Source of the DNA: CAZONU01 sp965370045 | GTDB taxonomy: Bacteria > Planctomycetota > SZUA-567 > JAKLDR01 | Assembly (NCBI GenBank): GCA_965370045.1 | Contig: CBDUSI010000060.1 | Coordinates: 1-27,503, forward strand | Reading direction: 5' to 3' | DNA: 27,503 nucleotides | Shown: one piece after another, positions 14,788 through 22,716 of the stretch | How positions within the stretch are numbered: the stretch's first letter is position 1 | Layout of the letters: every line of letters begins with the position of its first letter | Notes under the pieces: model-generated | What the model saw: the letters and a program-made list of their open reading frames with translations, nothing else | The model's database searches: none | Told to the model about the DNA's origin: nothing | Made by a program: the position numbers and the translations under genes

Positions 14788-16695
14788 CTATTTGCGGCGA
14801 GGCCGATTCCCCCCAACCATTTTGGCGTATTTAGGTGGAAGCTGGTAACCCAGGTCGCGCGCCTTGCGCAGGAGTTGCAGTTCTTTCTTCCCCAGGTACC
14901 GCCTGGGCATGAGATCCTCCATCTTGACGACCAGGAACATGGCCTCCGCGCACTTGGGGTCGAGCTTCAGGGCTTGCTGAGCCCAGTCCTGTGTGAGGCG
15001 CATGAGGTCTAGTTGCCCGTATCCAGTGACCTTATCGTGAATAGCTATCGCTTTGTCGGCTACCCGGGCAACCTCTAAACACAACTTAGCGGTATTAAAG
15101 TGCTTGCTGTGACCAGTCACACTGGCACCCGCCAAGCGAAAAGCTTCCCCGTATTTGCCACATGCTACGCGGGCACGGAAAAGCCCCAACACAATGGCCC
15201 GTCGCCTCATGTTTTCATGGGACTTGCCGGCAACTTCCAGGCATGCAAGGGCTTTCTCCATGTCTCCGGCAGCATAGAACTTGAGGCCGATGTACCCCAA
15301 GGCTGTATGGCGGAGTGCCTCCTCGCGACCCAGCAATTTCTGTTCCTGCAACTTCTCAAGGAGCGCCAGCGCATCGTCAGCAGGAAGATTCACCACGAGG
15401 TGGGACAATGCCCTGCGCCACAGTTTACCCTTTGGTGAACGTTTCGCAGCAACTTGTAGTTCTCTCTTGGAGTCCTCAAGCTTCCCCAAGTGCACAAGAG
15501 CAAGGCTGCGGAGTGCCCGGGCTGACGGGTCATCGCGCTTGGTCAGAGCCTTGTCGAGTATCGACAGCGCTTCTTTGGCTAACGCCTTGCGCTGGTCAGG
15601 CGCGGTCGTCTCCTGCTCAACTTTGACCAAAGCGGCAGAAGCTTGCTCAAGCTGCTTGTTGTGCTCGGCTAGAGCCTTGCGCTCCGCTTCGGTGCGTTGC
15701 TTTCCCTCCTCGCGCTTCTTCCTCGTGAGTTCTTCCTCGACGGCCACTTTTCTCGCATCTTCCTCACGCTCTCGCTGGTACTCTTCGAGGGTTAAACCCC
15801 TCGTGGCAATATACTCACGCGCTGAGTTAACGTGCCGGTAGTACTCTAACGGGTCGGTGCGTTTCCATATCCGCAACATCCGCGCGTACCCACCATCACC
15901 GTAGTACGCCTTGATAATTTGACCGTCCGTGGCCTTCAAGGGGTCAGTACGCTTCTGAATGGACTTTTGACTTGACGTATCTTCCTTGCCCGGGGAACGG
16001 CGGATGTCCGACTTGGTGAATTCGAGCACGAAGGGAGGTCCCTTCTCGATCCTGTTGAATCGTTCCTTGTTGGACGACTTGAAATACAGCGTCCACGTGA
16101 ACTTGGTTGCGGTATCAACCTTAGACGGTTCAGAAAGGATGATTGTTTCCATTGCCTCCCCGGGCTTCAACTCACGAATGATCTGGCCTTCAAATGAGTA
16201 CCGCTTCTTGAATGGCCAGGTGTCGGCCAGCGGAGTTAACCGATTGCCATAGTTATCCTCAACACGACAAGCTGCCGGTCTCCAGGCCTCCATAGGATTG
16301 AACACTTGGCCGGCCGAAACATTCTTCAATCGGCATCGTAACACCAAGACATCGGTGCGGGTCATGGCCGTCTGCTTGCCTCCCATTGGTTGCGTTATCG
16401 TGCACCGCACTTTCCTCAGGCTAATGTCGAAGGGGGTAATCTCCAACTCGCTAACGACGTTCGACTGTCCGAGCGTGAGAGTTCTGCCCTTCCGTGGTCG
16501 CGCAACGGATTTCGCCGAGGTTTTCTTTTGACCGGCCACATTCTTCTTCGTACCACTGTTACTGCCACTCTCGCGACCACTGAGCGCGTACCATGCAATT
16601 CCACCTCCGACTATAACCAGGGCAACGACAACTCCGACGACAACTCCACTCCCACCTCCGGTTCTCCTTCGCCGACGTCCGTCTCGGACAGCCAT
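14788..16695 (-). CDS. Membrane-anchored Ig-like / coiled-coil / TPR protein
   Basis: This 635-residue protein starts at ATG 16695 with GAGGAG 7 nt upstream. A basic N-terminus (RDGRRRRRTGGG) leads into one membrane helix at about 17-38 (VVVGVVVALVIVGGGIAWYA), then a Ser/Lys-rich linker, so the body is probably extracytoplasmic. Residues about 75-230 are beta-rich (SELEITPFDISLRKVRCTIT, then DVLVLRCRLKNVSAGQVFNP), the pattern of DUF4352-like domains. Residues about 300-365 are a highly charged coiled coil (EEYQREREEDARKVAVEEEL). Residues about 370-620 are TPR-like (AKEALSILDKALTKRDDPSA, then MEKALACLEVAGKSHENM). Lower GC than its neighbours (35 of 60 at 15841-15900) suggests separate origin. 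Probably a protein-binding envelope component; function unknown. Confidence 0.78.
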   Translation of the reverse strand: MAVRDGRRRRRTGGGSGVVVGVVVALVIVGGGIAWYALSGRESGSNSGTKKNVAGQKKTSAKSVARPRKGRTLTLGQSNVVSELEITPFDISLRKVRCTITQPMGGKQTAMTRTDVLVLRCRLKNVSAGQVFNPMEAWRPAACRVEDNYGNRLTPLADTWPFKKRYSFEGQIIRELKPGEAMETIILSEPSKVDTATKFTWTLYFKSSNKERFNRIEKGPPFVLEFTKSDIRRSPGKEDTSSQKSIQKRTDPLKATDGQIIKAYYGDGGYARMLRIWKRTDPLEYYRHVNSAREYIATRGLTLEEYQREREEDARKVAVEEELTRKKREEGKQRTEAERKALAEHNKQLEQASAALVKVEQETTAPDQRKALAKEALSILDKALTKRDDPSARALRSLALVHLGKLEDSKRELQVAAKRSPKGKLWRRALSHLVVNLPADDALALLEKLQEQKLLGREEALRHTALGYIGLKFYAAGDMEKALACLEVAGKSHENMRRRAIVLGLFRARVACGKYGEAFRLAGASVTGHSKHFNTAKLCLEVARVADKAIAIHDKVTGYGQLDLMRLTQDWAQQALKLDPKCAEAMFLVVKMEDLMPRRYLGKKELQLLRKARDLGYQLPPKYAKMVGGNRPRRK

Positions 16696-16906
16696 TATCC
16701 TGCTCCTCGAGGCCTCCCATCCTGTAAGTCACCGGCAACTCCGGAAGCCCATAAAAGAGAGCGCCGCCGGCCACTCCCAACGCCCAGGCTCACCAGAGCC
16801 CACAACGCGACAGCAAGCACGGACGACGCTCCCAATCGGAAGCGCCGGTCCAGTACTTTGCCGTCTCACGTTGTTTCCCCCGAGGAATTCCGGGGCTGGT
16901 GATTCG

Positions 16907-16939
16907 GGCGTTGAGACGCCAAAGCTCGAATCGAGCTTT
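16907..16939. promoter_or_regulatory. Tandem hairpins / perfect palindrome
   Basis: GGCGT-tgag-ACGCC (16907-16920) is followed at once by AAAGCTCGA-a-TCGAGCTTT (16921-16939), a perfect 9-bp inverted repeat around one base. There is no T-run, so an operator or RNA-processing site is more likely than a simple intrinsic terminator. Confidence 0.4.
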
Positions 16940-17011
16940 AGTTCAGATGTCTGTCCTTACGTTCCTGGACGCACCTCCTCGCCCGCGCTACGGGCAAAAG
17001 GGTCCCTTCCG

Positions 17012-17041
17012 TTGACACTGGTGTCGTACTGACGCTGTAAG
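17012..17041 (+). promoter_or_regulatory. Possible upstream promoter with operator-like palindrome for the NDK gene
   Basis: TTGACA (17012-17017), an 18-nt spacer and TGTAAG (17036-17041) resemble a promoter. Overlapping the -35 box is GACAC-tg-GTGTC (17014-17025), a perfect 5-bp inverted repeat of the kind bound by dimeric repressors. Confidence 0.3.
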
Positions 17042-17099
17042 CTGGAATTCTATTCGGCAGGACAGCGAAGCGCAAGCCCTTGCCCTCCGAAATACATCC

Positions 17100-17128
17100 T
17101 TGCGGTCGCGACGGCCGGGCGCTATTCT
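17100..17128 (+). promoter_or_regulatory. Candidate proximal promoter for the NDK gene
   Basis: TTGCGG (17100-17105), a 17-nt spacer and TATTCT (17123-17128) lie 34 nt before ATG 17163. Confidence 0.45.
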
Positions 17129-17162
17129 TGGCACTCAAGCCCTCTGAGAGCTAGGAGAGAGC

Positions 17163-18332
17163 ATGGCCCTGGAACTCGCCCACACGCTGATAACCCCCTA
17201 CAGCCTGCACAAGAGCCGCACCGGAGGGATCATCGGGCGACTGCTGGCCTGGGGCGAGTTGGAGTTGGTCGCCGCGCGCATGTACGCGCCCTCGAACGAG
17301 TTCGTGGACGAATATATCGAAACCTACCGCCAGAGCGACCTGGACCGCAACATCCTGGCGGTGCTGGAGAAATACCTCAACGAAAACCTGCGTCCGGACA
17401 ACGCGACGGACATGTCCAACCGGGTGATGGCCCTCTTCTTCCGCGGCGAGGGGGCCAGCAAGAAGCTCCACAAGGTGCTGGGACCGCTGGAGTTGGAGCT
17501 GCGCGGAGACAGCATCCGGGCCACCTACGGCGACCTGGTGCGCGACGCGGCCGGCGAAACCGTCTACTTCGAGCCCGCGGCGCTCTGCGCCCCGGACGCG
17601 ACCACCGAACGCGCCCAGCTCAAGCTCCTGGCCGACCGCGCGGTGAGCGACGGGGGGGTCGTCGAGGACGCGGTCAAGCTGCCCAAGGAGGCCCAGACCA
17701 CGCTGGTGATGCTCAAGCCCGACCTCTTCGCCAAGCGCAGCTCACGCCCCGGGAACATCATCGATATGTTCAGCCGCACCGGCCTGTACATCGTCGGCGC
17801 GCGGCTGGTGCACCTCTCGCTGGACCAGGGCAACGAGTTCTACGGCCCGCTGCGCGAGATCTTTGTCGACAAGCTGAGGTTTCTCGTGGAAAACCGCCTG
17901 CGCCAGCGCCTGGGAGACGCCTTCAGTTTCGAGTTGACCGACGAGAACTACGCGGCGATGACCGACCTCCTCAAGGACAAGAACGCGGAGTGCGAGTTCA
18001 ACCAGATCGTCCAGTACATGACCGGCCGCGACCCCCACAAAGAGACGTCGAAGAAGGCCAAGGCCTCTCCGGGCCGCTCCACCTGCCTGGCGTTCTGCTA
18101 CCGGGGAGTCGAGGCCATCGCCAAGATCCGCGAGCGCCTGGGGCCCACCGACCCCGAGAAGGCCGAGGGCGGCACGGTGCGCTGGGACTACGGCTCGGAC
18201 CTGATGCGCAACGGCGCCCACGCCTCGGACAGCCCCGAGAACGCCCTCCGCGAGAGGAAGATCGTCGGCCTGCAGGGTGACGAGCCCAGCGTCGAGGCGG
18301 AGATGATCCGGGAGTTCCTGAAAGAAAGCTAG
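17163..18332 (+). CDS. Tandem nucleoside-diphosphate-kinase-domain protein
   Basis: The second domain should transfer phosphate between nucleoside di- and triphosphates through a phospho-histidine in the cytoplasm. The protein has 389 residues from ATG 17163 with AGGAGA 3 nt before it. The first NDK-like domain (about 4-160) begins ELAHTLITPYSLHKSRTGGI, where the usual IKPD lysine is missing (ITPY), and its end (GDLVRDAAGETVYFEPAALC) lacks the catalytic histidine. The second (about 177-375) keeps LVMLKPDLFA with K185 and the signature RNGAHASDSPEN with H353. It also carries a long insertion at about 232-308. This is about 2.7 times a normal 143-residue NDK. The active half plus a degenerate half may be a regulatory or pseudo-dimeric arrangement. 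Its stop codon overlaps the convergent gene's stop. Confidence 0.88.
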   Translation: MALELAHTLITPYSLHKSRTGGIIGRLLAWGELELVAARMYAPSNEFVDEYIETYRQSDLDRNILAVLEKYLNENLRPDNATDMSNRVMALFFRGEGASKKLHKVLGPLELELRGDSIRATYGDLVRDAAGETVYFEPAALCAPDATTERAQLKLLADRAVSDGGVVEDAVKLPKEAQTTLVMLKPDLFAKRSSRPGNIIDMFSRTGLYIVGARLVHLSLDQGNEFYGPLREIFVDKLRFLVENRLRQRLGDAFSFELTDENYAAMTDLLKDKNAECEFNQIVQYMTGRDPHKETSKKAKASPGRSTCLAFCYRGVEAIAKIRERLGPTDPEKAEGGTVRWDYGSDLMRNGAHASDSPENALRERKIVGLQGDEPSVEAEMIREFLKES

Positions 18333-19390
18333 GAAACCTGTTCGCTCCCGGCCTTGAGGCCGTGGCCGGTCAGGAAGAGCACGACCTCGTCGCCGTCGGG
18401 GACTTCGTCCTTCATCTTCCGCAAGCCCGCCAGGACCACCGCCGAGGTCTTCTCCACGAAGAACCCCGCGCGGGCCAGGTTCGCGTGGGCGGTCAGGATG
18501 GCCGCCTCGTCCACGGCGATTATCCGCCCGCCGGTCTCCCGGCATGAGCCCAACACCGCGACGCTGCGCATGCAGCCCCCCGACGCGATACCCTCGGCGA
18601 CGGTCTCGCCGGGCTTCTCCATGGCCTCGGCACGGTCTTTGCCGGCCGCGAAGGCCTCGGCCACCGGCGCGCAGTTCTCGGCCTGGACGCCGATCACCCG
18701 CGGGGGCCTGTCTATCTTTCCCGCCTCGGCCAGGCGCAGGAAGCCCAGCGCCAGTCCCAGGTAGATGGTCCCGTACCCGCAGGGAGCGAAGACCCAGCCC
18801 GGGACGCGGCCCAGCTGCTCGAATATCTCGACGGCCGAGCTCTCCAGCCCCTGGATGAAGATCGGGTTCCAGTTGTGCGAAGCGTAGACCAGGCCGGTGG
18901 CCCGCACCTCCCGCATCAGGGCGTTGTACGACTCGGCCCTGAGCCCCGGCACCCTCTCGACCTCGGCGCCGTAGGCCCGCATCTGCCCCAGCTTGCCCGG
19001 GGAGTTCGATGCCGGGGTGAAGATCCGGACCTTCATGCCGGCGGCCGCGCCGTAGGCCGCCACCGCGCAGCCGGCGTTGCCGGAGGAGTCCTCGGCGACC
19101 GCGTCGACGCCCATCTCCCTCAGCCAGGAGATCAGCAGAGCGCCGCCGCGGTCCTTGTAGGAGCCCGTGGGGTTCTGGTGGTCGCTTTTGAGCAGCACCC
19201 TTCGTCCATCGAATTGGGCGGCGACCAGCGGGGTGTTGCCCTCGCCAAGGCTTACGGGTTCGCTCGGCTCGTAAAGGCATCCGGGAGCAAGGTCAAAGGG
19301 CCCGCCGCACTGGCAATTGATGAGCGTGGGTTCGGCGGGAGTCTCGCGGCCGCAGCTGGCGCACCGGAAGGTGATCTCTTTCGCTTTCAT
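18329..19390 (-). CDS. Threonine synthase-like PLP enzyme with N-terminal zinc ribbon
   Basis: The family is fold-type II PLP enzymes; the likely reaction is O-phosphohomoserine to threonine, though related lyases look similar. I start at ATG 19390 because a TATAAT box ends 8 nt before it; the frame could extend three codons to TTG 19399. The product has 353 residues. Cysteines C10, C13, C26 and C28 form a zinc ribbon (CASCG, CQCGG), common in archaeal-type ThrC. GEGNTPL (49-55) and NPTGSYKDRGG (73-83), with PLP lysine K79, are followed by AEDSSGNAGCAVAAYGAAAG (substrate loop) and a glycine-rich phosphate loop, APCGYGTIYLG. There is no homoserine pathway gene nearby to confirm the role. Family firm, exact reaction moderate. 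Confidence 0.85.
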   Translation of the reverse strand: MKAKEITFRCASCGRETPAEPTLINCQCGGPFDLAPGCLYEPSEPVSLGEGNTPLVAAQFDGRRVLLKSDHQNPTGSYKDRGGALLISWLREMGVDAVAEDSSGNAGCAVAAYGAAAGMKVRIFTPASNSPGKLGQMRAYGAEVERVPGLRAESYNALMREVRATGLVYASHNWNPIFIQGLESSAVEIFEQLGRVPGWVFAPCGYGTIYLGLALGFLRLAEAGKIDRPPRVIGVQAENCAPVAEAFAAGKDRAEAMEKPGETVAEGIASGGCMRSVAVLGSCRETGGRIIAVDEAAILTAHANLARAGFFVEKTSAVVLAGLRKMKDEVPDGDEVVLFLTGHGLKAGSEQVS

Positions 19391-19398
19391 GTAAGTCA

Positions 19399-19426
19399 AT
19401 TATAGAAGAAGCGCCGCGACCGTCGA
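19399..19426 (-). promoter_or_regulatory. Promoter placing the thrC-like start at the 5' end (leaderless)
   Basis: On the minus strand the sequence reads TCGACG (19426-19421), a 16-nt spacer, then a perfect TATAAT (19404-19399). Only 8 nt separate the -10 box from ATG 19390, so transcription should begin at or beside the start codon. Confidence 0.55.
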
Positions 19427-19447
19427 GCGCGGATTATCCGGCCAGGA

Positions 19448-20872
19448 TCATTTCTTATCGGCGTAGCCGAAGATCAAGGTAGTCACGCTCTCGCCCGGGA
19501 AGCGCAGAGATTTCCGGTCCACCCGCTCGCGCTCGGGGTCCAGCGCAACGCACTTCTCCCCCGCGCTGGTGCGGTACATGGCCGTCCGCTTGGGGGCGCG
19601 CAGCCCCTTGACCTGGAAGGCGGCGAACTTCTCCTTCTTTCCCGGATTGATGATCACGGCGACCAGTTCCTTGCGCTTGGGGTGCCAGAAGGCGCTGACC
19701 TCCAGCGCGCCCTCGGTGGGAGCGCTGGCCACCCGCACCGCCCCGGGGCGGATGAACTTGAAGTAGTTCTTCGAGGTGTAGAACTTGGGAGTTATCTCGT
19801 ATTTCCCGGCCTTGCTCTTCGCGGCGTAAAGCAGGGCCTCGCCCTTCTTGTCGAAGTACAGCCCCCAGAAGAGCACCGCGGAACACTCCCCCTCCACCAG
19901 GGCGAGGTGCACGTGCCGCGCCCAGGCCAGGGCCTCTTTCCAACTGCCCTGCTGCTTGCCGCTGAAGGCCCCGCTGTAGTTGGAGAACTCGGTCATCCAC
20001 AGCGGCTTGCGATAGGGGGCCACCACCTTGCGGGCCTTGCGCCAGGCTGCGCGGTACTTGTCGATCTCGTAGTAGTCCACGCTCAGGTCGTAGGCGTGCA
20101 CCGAAATCGCCCCGCTGGCCGCCAGGGTCTCGCGGCTGGCGGCCTTGAGGTACTCCTCCAGAAAGCTCAGCCGGGCGACCTCGGGGTAGAGCAGGCGGGG
20201 CTTGAGCTTCTCCCGGGCGGCGCGCGCCCGCAGGGCTCTCGCGGCGCGGTCCAGGTCCCGGGGCTTGAACTCAGCAGTGGGGTAAGGACGGAGCGTCTTG
20301 GGCTCGTTCTGGAGCGAAAGCGCTGAAATCTTCAGGCCGTGCTCACGGCGCATCCACAGGAGGTAGGCGGTCCACAGCTCGGCGAACTCGGTTTCCATGC
20401 CCTTCTTGAGCCTCCCGCCCCACTTGCGGGTGCCGTCGGTCTTCATCCAGCCGGGCGGCGACCAGCTGGCGGCCACGAAGCTGCGCACCCCGCGCTTGGC
20501 GGCGGCCCTGGCGATGGCCGCCTGCTCCCCCTCGCAGGAGGCGAAGTCGAAGCCCTTCCAGTCGATCTTGTTGGGGTCGCGGTTGTCGTTCATCATCTCC
20601 GGCGACCCTTCGTCGGTGCCATCGCCGTTCTTGCTCAACGCGCTCAGGCGCAAGATAGAGACGCCCAGGTCGACGAAGAGCAGGTCGGCGACCTCTTCGA
20701 GCTTCTCCTTCTTGGGGTATATCCAGCCCACGGTGCCGCCGAAACCGGCCACGGTCTGGCGCCTGGCGTCCGCATCTATCTTGATTACGATGGGCTCGCC
20801 GGCCGAGGCCGACGCGCCGAACGCCAGCAACAGCAGGCACGTGAAGACTTTCAGGCATCTCATCCCACTCAT
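19448..20872 (-). CDS. Secreted GH30-family glycoside hydrolase
   Basis: GH30 enzymes cleave beta-linked sugars (glucosylceramide, xylan, beta-1,6-glucan) with retention. The start is ATG 20872 because GAGG lies 5 nt before it; GTG 20878 is an in-frame alternative. The product has 474 residues. A signal peptide covers about 1-24 (LKVFTCLLLLAFGASASAG). The GH30 opening is IKIDADARRQTVAGFGGTVG, followed by ILRLSAL and AASWSPPGWMKTDG. The acid/base is E190 in LSLQNEP and the nucleophile E295 in LWMTEFSNYSG. A C-terminal beta domain follows (LEVSAFWHPKRKELVAVIIN). Both catalytic glutamates are present, so it should be active in the periplasm or outside. It lies 30 nt after proA on the same strand and probably shares its message. 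The substrate cannot be read from the sequence. Confidence 0.87.
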   Translation of the reverse strand: MSGMRCLKVFTCLLLLAFGASASAGEPIVIKIDADARRQTVAGFGGTVGWIYPKKEKLEEVADLLFVDLGVSILRLSALSKNGDGTDEGSPEMMNDNRDPNKIDWKGFDFASCEGEQAAIARAAAKRGVRSFVAASWSPPGWMKTDGTRKWGGRLKKGMETEFAELWTAYLLWMRREHGLKISALSLQNEPKTLRPYPTAEFKPRDLDRAARALRARAAREKLKPRLLYPEVARLSFLEEYLKAASRETLAASGAISVHAYDLSVDYYEIDKYRAAWRKARKVVAPYRKPLWMTEFSNYSGAFSGKQQGSWKEALAWARHVHLALVEGECSAVLFWGLYFDKKGEALLYAAKSKAGKYEITPKFYTSKNYFKFIRPGAVRVASAPTEGALEVSAFWHPKRKELVAVIINPGKKEKFAAFQVKGLRAPKRTAMYRTSAGEKCVALDPERERVDRKSLRFPGESVTTLIFGYADKK

Positions 20873-20902
20873 AAACACCTCAAATCCCCGCCGGACACAG
20901 GC

Positions 20903-22159
20903 TTATTCCCGCACCTGGCCGTCGCCGCGGGCTATCCACTTGTAGGTGCAGAGCTCTTCGAGACCCATGGGGCCGCGGGCGTGGAGCTTGTCGGTGGAGA
21001 TGCCGATCTCCGCGCCCAGGCCGAACTCGAAACCGTCGCTGAAGCGCGTTGAAACGTTCCAGAAGACGCAGGCTGAATCCACCGACTCGAGGAACTTCTC
21101 GGCGACGGCCGCGTCCCCGGTAATAATGGCATCGGTGTGCGCCGAGCCATAAGTGTTTACATGCTCGACCGCCGCCTCGGGGCCGTCGACCACCTTGACC
21201 GCCAGCACCAGGTCGAGGTATTCGGCGCTCCAGTCGTCCTCGCCGGCGGGCAGCACCTCGTCGTCGATCTCCCGGGTCCGCTCACAGCCGCGCAGCTCCA
21301 CGCCCTTTTCGCGGAGCTCGCTCAGCGCCGCGGGCAGGAAGTCGGCGGCGATCTTCTTGTCGACCAACAGGGTCTCGGCGGCGTTGCAGACGCCGGGGCG
21401 CTGGACCTTGGCATTGACGGCCAGCGCTCGGGCCATGTCGGGGTCCGCGGCCTCGTGAACGTAGAGGTGACAGACCCCTTTGTAGTGCTTGATGGTCGGG
21501 ATGCTGCTCTTCCTGGCCACCGCGCGGATCAGCCCCTCACCTCCGCGGGGGATGACCAGATCGATGAGGTCATTGAGCTTGAGGAGCTCGCCCAGCGCCT
21601 CGCGGTCCGCTGTCGCAACCACCTGGACGGCCCCGGCCGGCAGCTGCGCGCCTTCCAGTGCTTCCTTCCACAGCGCGGCCAGGGCCAGATTGGTGTTCAG
21701 GGACTCCCTGCCGCCGCGCAGAATCGCCGCGTTCCCGGCCTTGAGGCACAGCGCGGCGGAGTCGGCGGTCACGTTGGGTCGCGACTCGTAGATCATGAGC
21801 ACCACGCCGATGGGCACCCGCACCCGCGAGAGACGCATCCCGTTGGGCCGGGTCGTTTCGGAAAGGACCGCGCCCACCGGGTCGGGCAGCGCGATCACCT
21901 GGCGTACGCCGGCGGCGGTCTTCTCGATGCGCGCCTCATCAAAACGCAGGCGGTCGAGCATGGTGCCGGCCAGTCCGGCGGCCTCGCCGGCTTTGACGTC
22001 TTTCGCGTTGGCGGCTTCGATGTCGGCGGCGCGCTCGACGAGCAGCGCGGCGGCCCGCTCCAGCGCCGCGTTCTTGGCGTCCGTGCCCGCGACCGCCAGG
22101 CGCCGTGCCGCGGCGCGCGCCGCGATCCCCAACTCGCGCATTTCTGCTTCGAAACTCAT
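20903..22159 (-). CDS. proA: Glutamate-5-semialdehyde dehydrogenase (gamma-glutamyl phosphate reductase)
   Basis: ProA reduces gamma-glutamyl phosphate to glutamate 5-semialdehyde with NADPH in proline synthesis, in the cytoplasm. The start is ATG 22159 with GGGGAG about 7 nt upstream; the frame to 22273 extends past the -10 box and is excluded. The 418 residues match the family (about 417). Landmarks are RVPIGVVLMIYESRPNVTAD (114-133), LKAGNAAILRGGRESLNTN (139-157), DLVIPRGGEGL (200-210) and the catalytic cysteine C258 in KVQRPGVCNAAETLLV. VNTYGSAHTDAIIT and STRFSDGFEFGLGAEIGIST follow near the C-terminus. The partner proB is not in the window. The downstream neighbour is the GH30 gene, with which it is likely co-transcribed. 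Confidence 0.96.
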   Translation of the reverse strand: MSFEAEMRELGIAARAAARRLAVAGTDAKNAALERAAALLVERAADIEAANAKDVKAGEAAGLAGTMLDRLRFDEARIEKTAAGVRQVIALPDPVGAVLSETTRPNGMRLSRVRVPIGVVLMIYESRPNVTADSAALCLKAGNAAILRGGRESLNTNLALAALWKEALEGAQLPAGAVQVVATADREALGELLKLNDLIDLVIPRGGEGLIRAVARKSSIPTIKHYKGVCHLYVHEAADPDMARALAVNAKVQRPGVCNAAETLLVDKKIAADFLPAALSELREKGVELRGCERTREIDDEVLPAGEDDWSAEYLDLVLAVKVVDGPEAAVEHVNTYGSAHTDAIITGDAAVAEKFLESVDSACVFWNVSTRFSDGFEFGLGAEIGISTDKLHARGPMGLEELCTYKWIARGDGQVRE

Positions 22160-22192
22160 CAACAGCTCCCCGCTTTTTCGCCCGTGGACGAA

Positions 22193-22198
22193 ATTATA
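22193..22198 (-). promoter_or_regulatory. -10 box for proA
   Basis: A perfect TATAAT on the minus strand (22198-22193) lies 33 nt before ATG 22159. The -35 region at 17-18 nt spacing is poor (TGGAAG), so strength is uncertain. Confidence 0.45.
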
Positions 22199-22531
22199 GC
22201 GCTTCCGGGGCTCGGCTTCCAGTCCCGGGGGATTTCCGGATCGACACCTTCCCGCCCCGGGTCCGCGGCGCAAGAAGCCATATACAAGTTCGCAAATCCC
22301 CGCGAATTCGCCGACCCTCGGGCGAAGTCATGCTGATATCCCCGCCTCGCGACGCGGGACACGCGCGAAACCGGGGATACGCCGCGCTCCCGGCGGAGGG
22401 ATCGCCCCCCGACGACGCCTTTCCCAGGCGCGCGCCGTCGTCTGGAACCGCGTTCCCGAAAACGTCAAGCGAAAAATTCTCGGCGGCGTATTCTAACCCT
22501 AGAGTATGGTGCGAAGAAACTCGCGCGTGAT
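22199..22531. other. proA-dnaA intergenic region without a recognised gene
   Basis: No coding frame or RNA gene is convincing here. I looked for DnaA boxes (TTWTNCACA) on both strands and saw none, and no AT-rich unwinding tract, so there is no visible oriC beside dnaA. Short inverted repeats such as TTCGCC-8 nt-GGCGAA (22307-22326) are present. Confidence 0.4.
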
Positions 22532-22559
22532 TTGACAGCCGCGCGGGCGCTGATATAGT
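22532..22559 (+). promoter_or_regulatory. Strong dnaA promoter
   Basis: TTGACA (22532-22537), a 16-nt spacer and TATAGT (22554-22559) give 6 of 6 and 5 of 6 matches. Transcription should start near 22566, about 150 nt before the dnaA start. Confidence 0.65.
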
Positions 22560-22574
22560 TCCCTCCGTTGCGTC

Positions 22575-22700
22575 GGTGGTAGTCAACCCACCACACGGGT
22601 CGCGCTTCGGTGCGGCCCTGCAATAATAAAGAGCCGCACGACCGAGCTCTGGGGGGAGCGACCGGAAAGGCGATAATCCATCGTCATCCTTTCCGGGTCG
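22575..22700 (+). promoter_or_regulatory. Structured 5' leader of dnaA with three hairpins
   Basis: Between promoter and start codon three stems can be drawn. GGTGG (22575-22579) pairs with CCACC (22588-22592). GGTCG (22598-22602) plus TGCGGC (22611-22616) pair with GCCGCA plus CGACC (22633-22643), with an 8-nt bulge on one side. CGACCGGAAAGG (22659-22670) pairs with 22688-22700, 12 bp with one bulged G. No T-run follows, so these are not plain terminators. I do not recognise a known riboswitch class. Confidence 0.5.
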
Positions 22701-22716
22701 AAAGCTTGGGGGCGCA

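Larger units (their letters stand above)
16696..17099. other. Intergenic region with a frameshifted-looking membrane ORF and palindromes
   Basis: On the minus strand two frames look as if they once formed one small membrane protein. One frame reads DRRFRLGASSVLAVALWALV; after a +1 shift the next reads GVAGGALFYGLPELPVTYRM. The first has no convincing start and ends by overlapping the ATG at 16695. Farther on lie the hairpins at 16907-16939 and a TTGACA-linked palindrome at 17012-17025. No intact gene is supported here. Confidence 0.3.

Noticed and set aside
22598..22700. tRNA or SRP/6S-like RNA in the dnaA leader
   Set aside because: The hairpins lack a T-loop, an anticodon arm or the SRP tetraloop motif. 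A leader structure is the simpler reading.
22160..22716. Origin of replication next to dnaA
   Set aside because: No DnaA boxes or AT-rich unwinding tract were seen on either strand, so proximity to dnaA alone does not support an oriC call.
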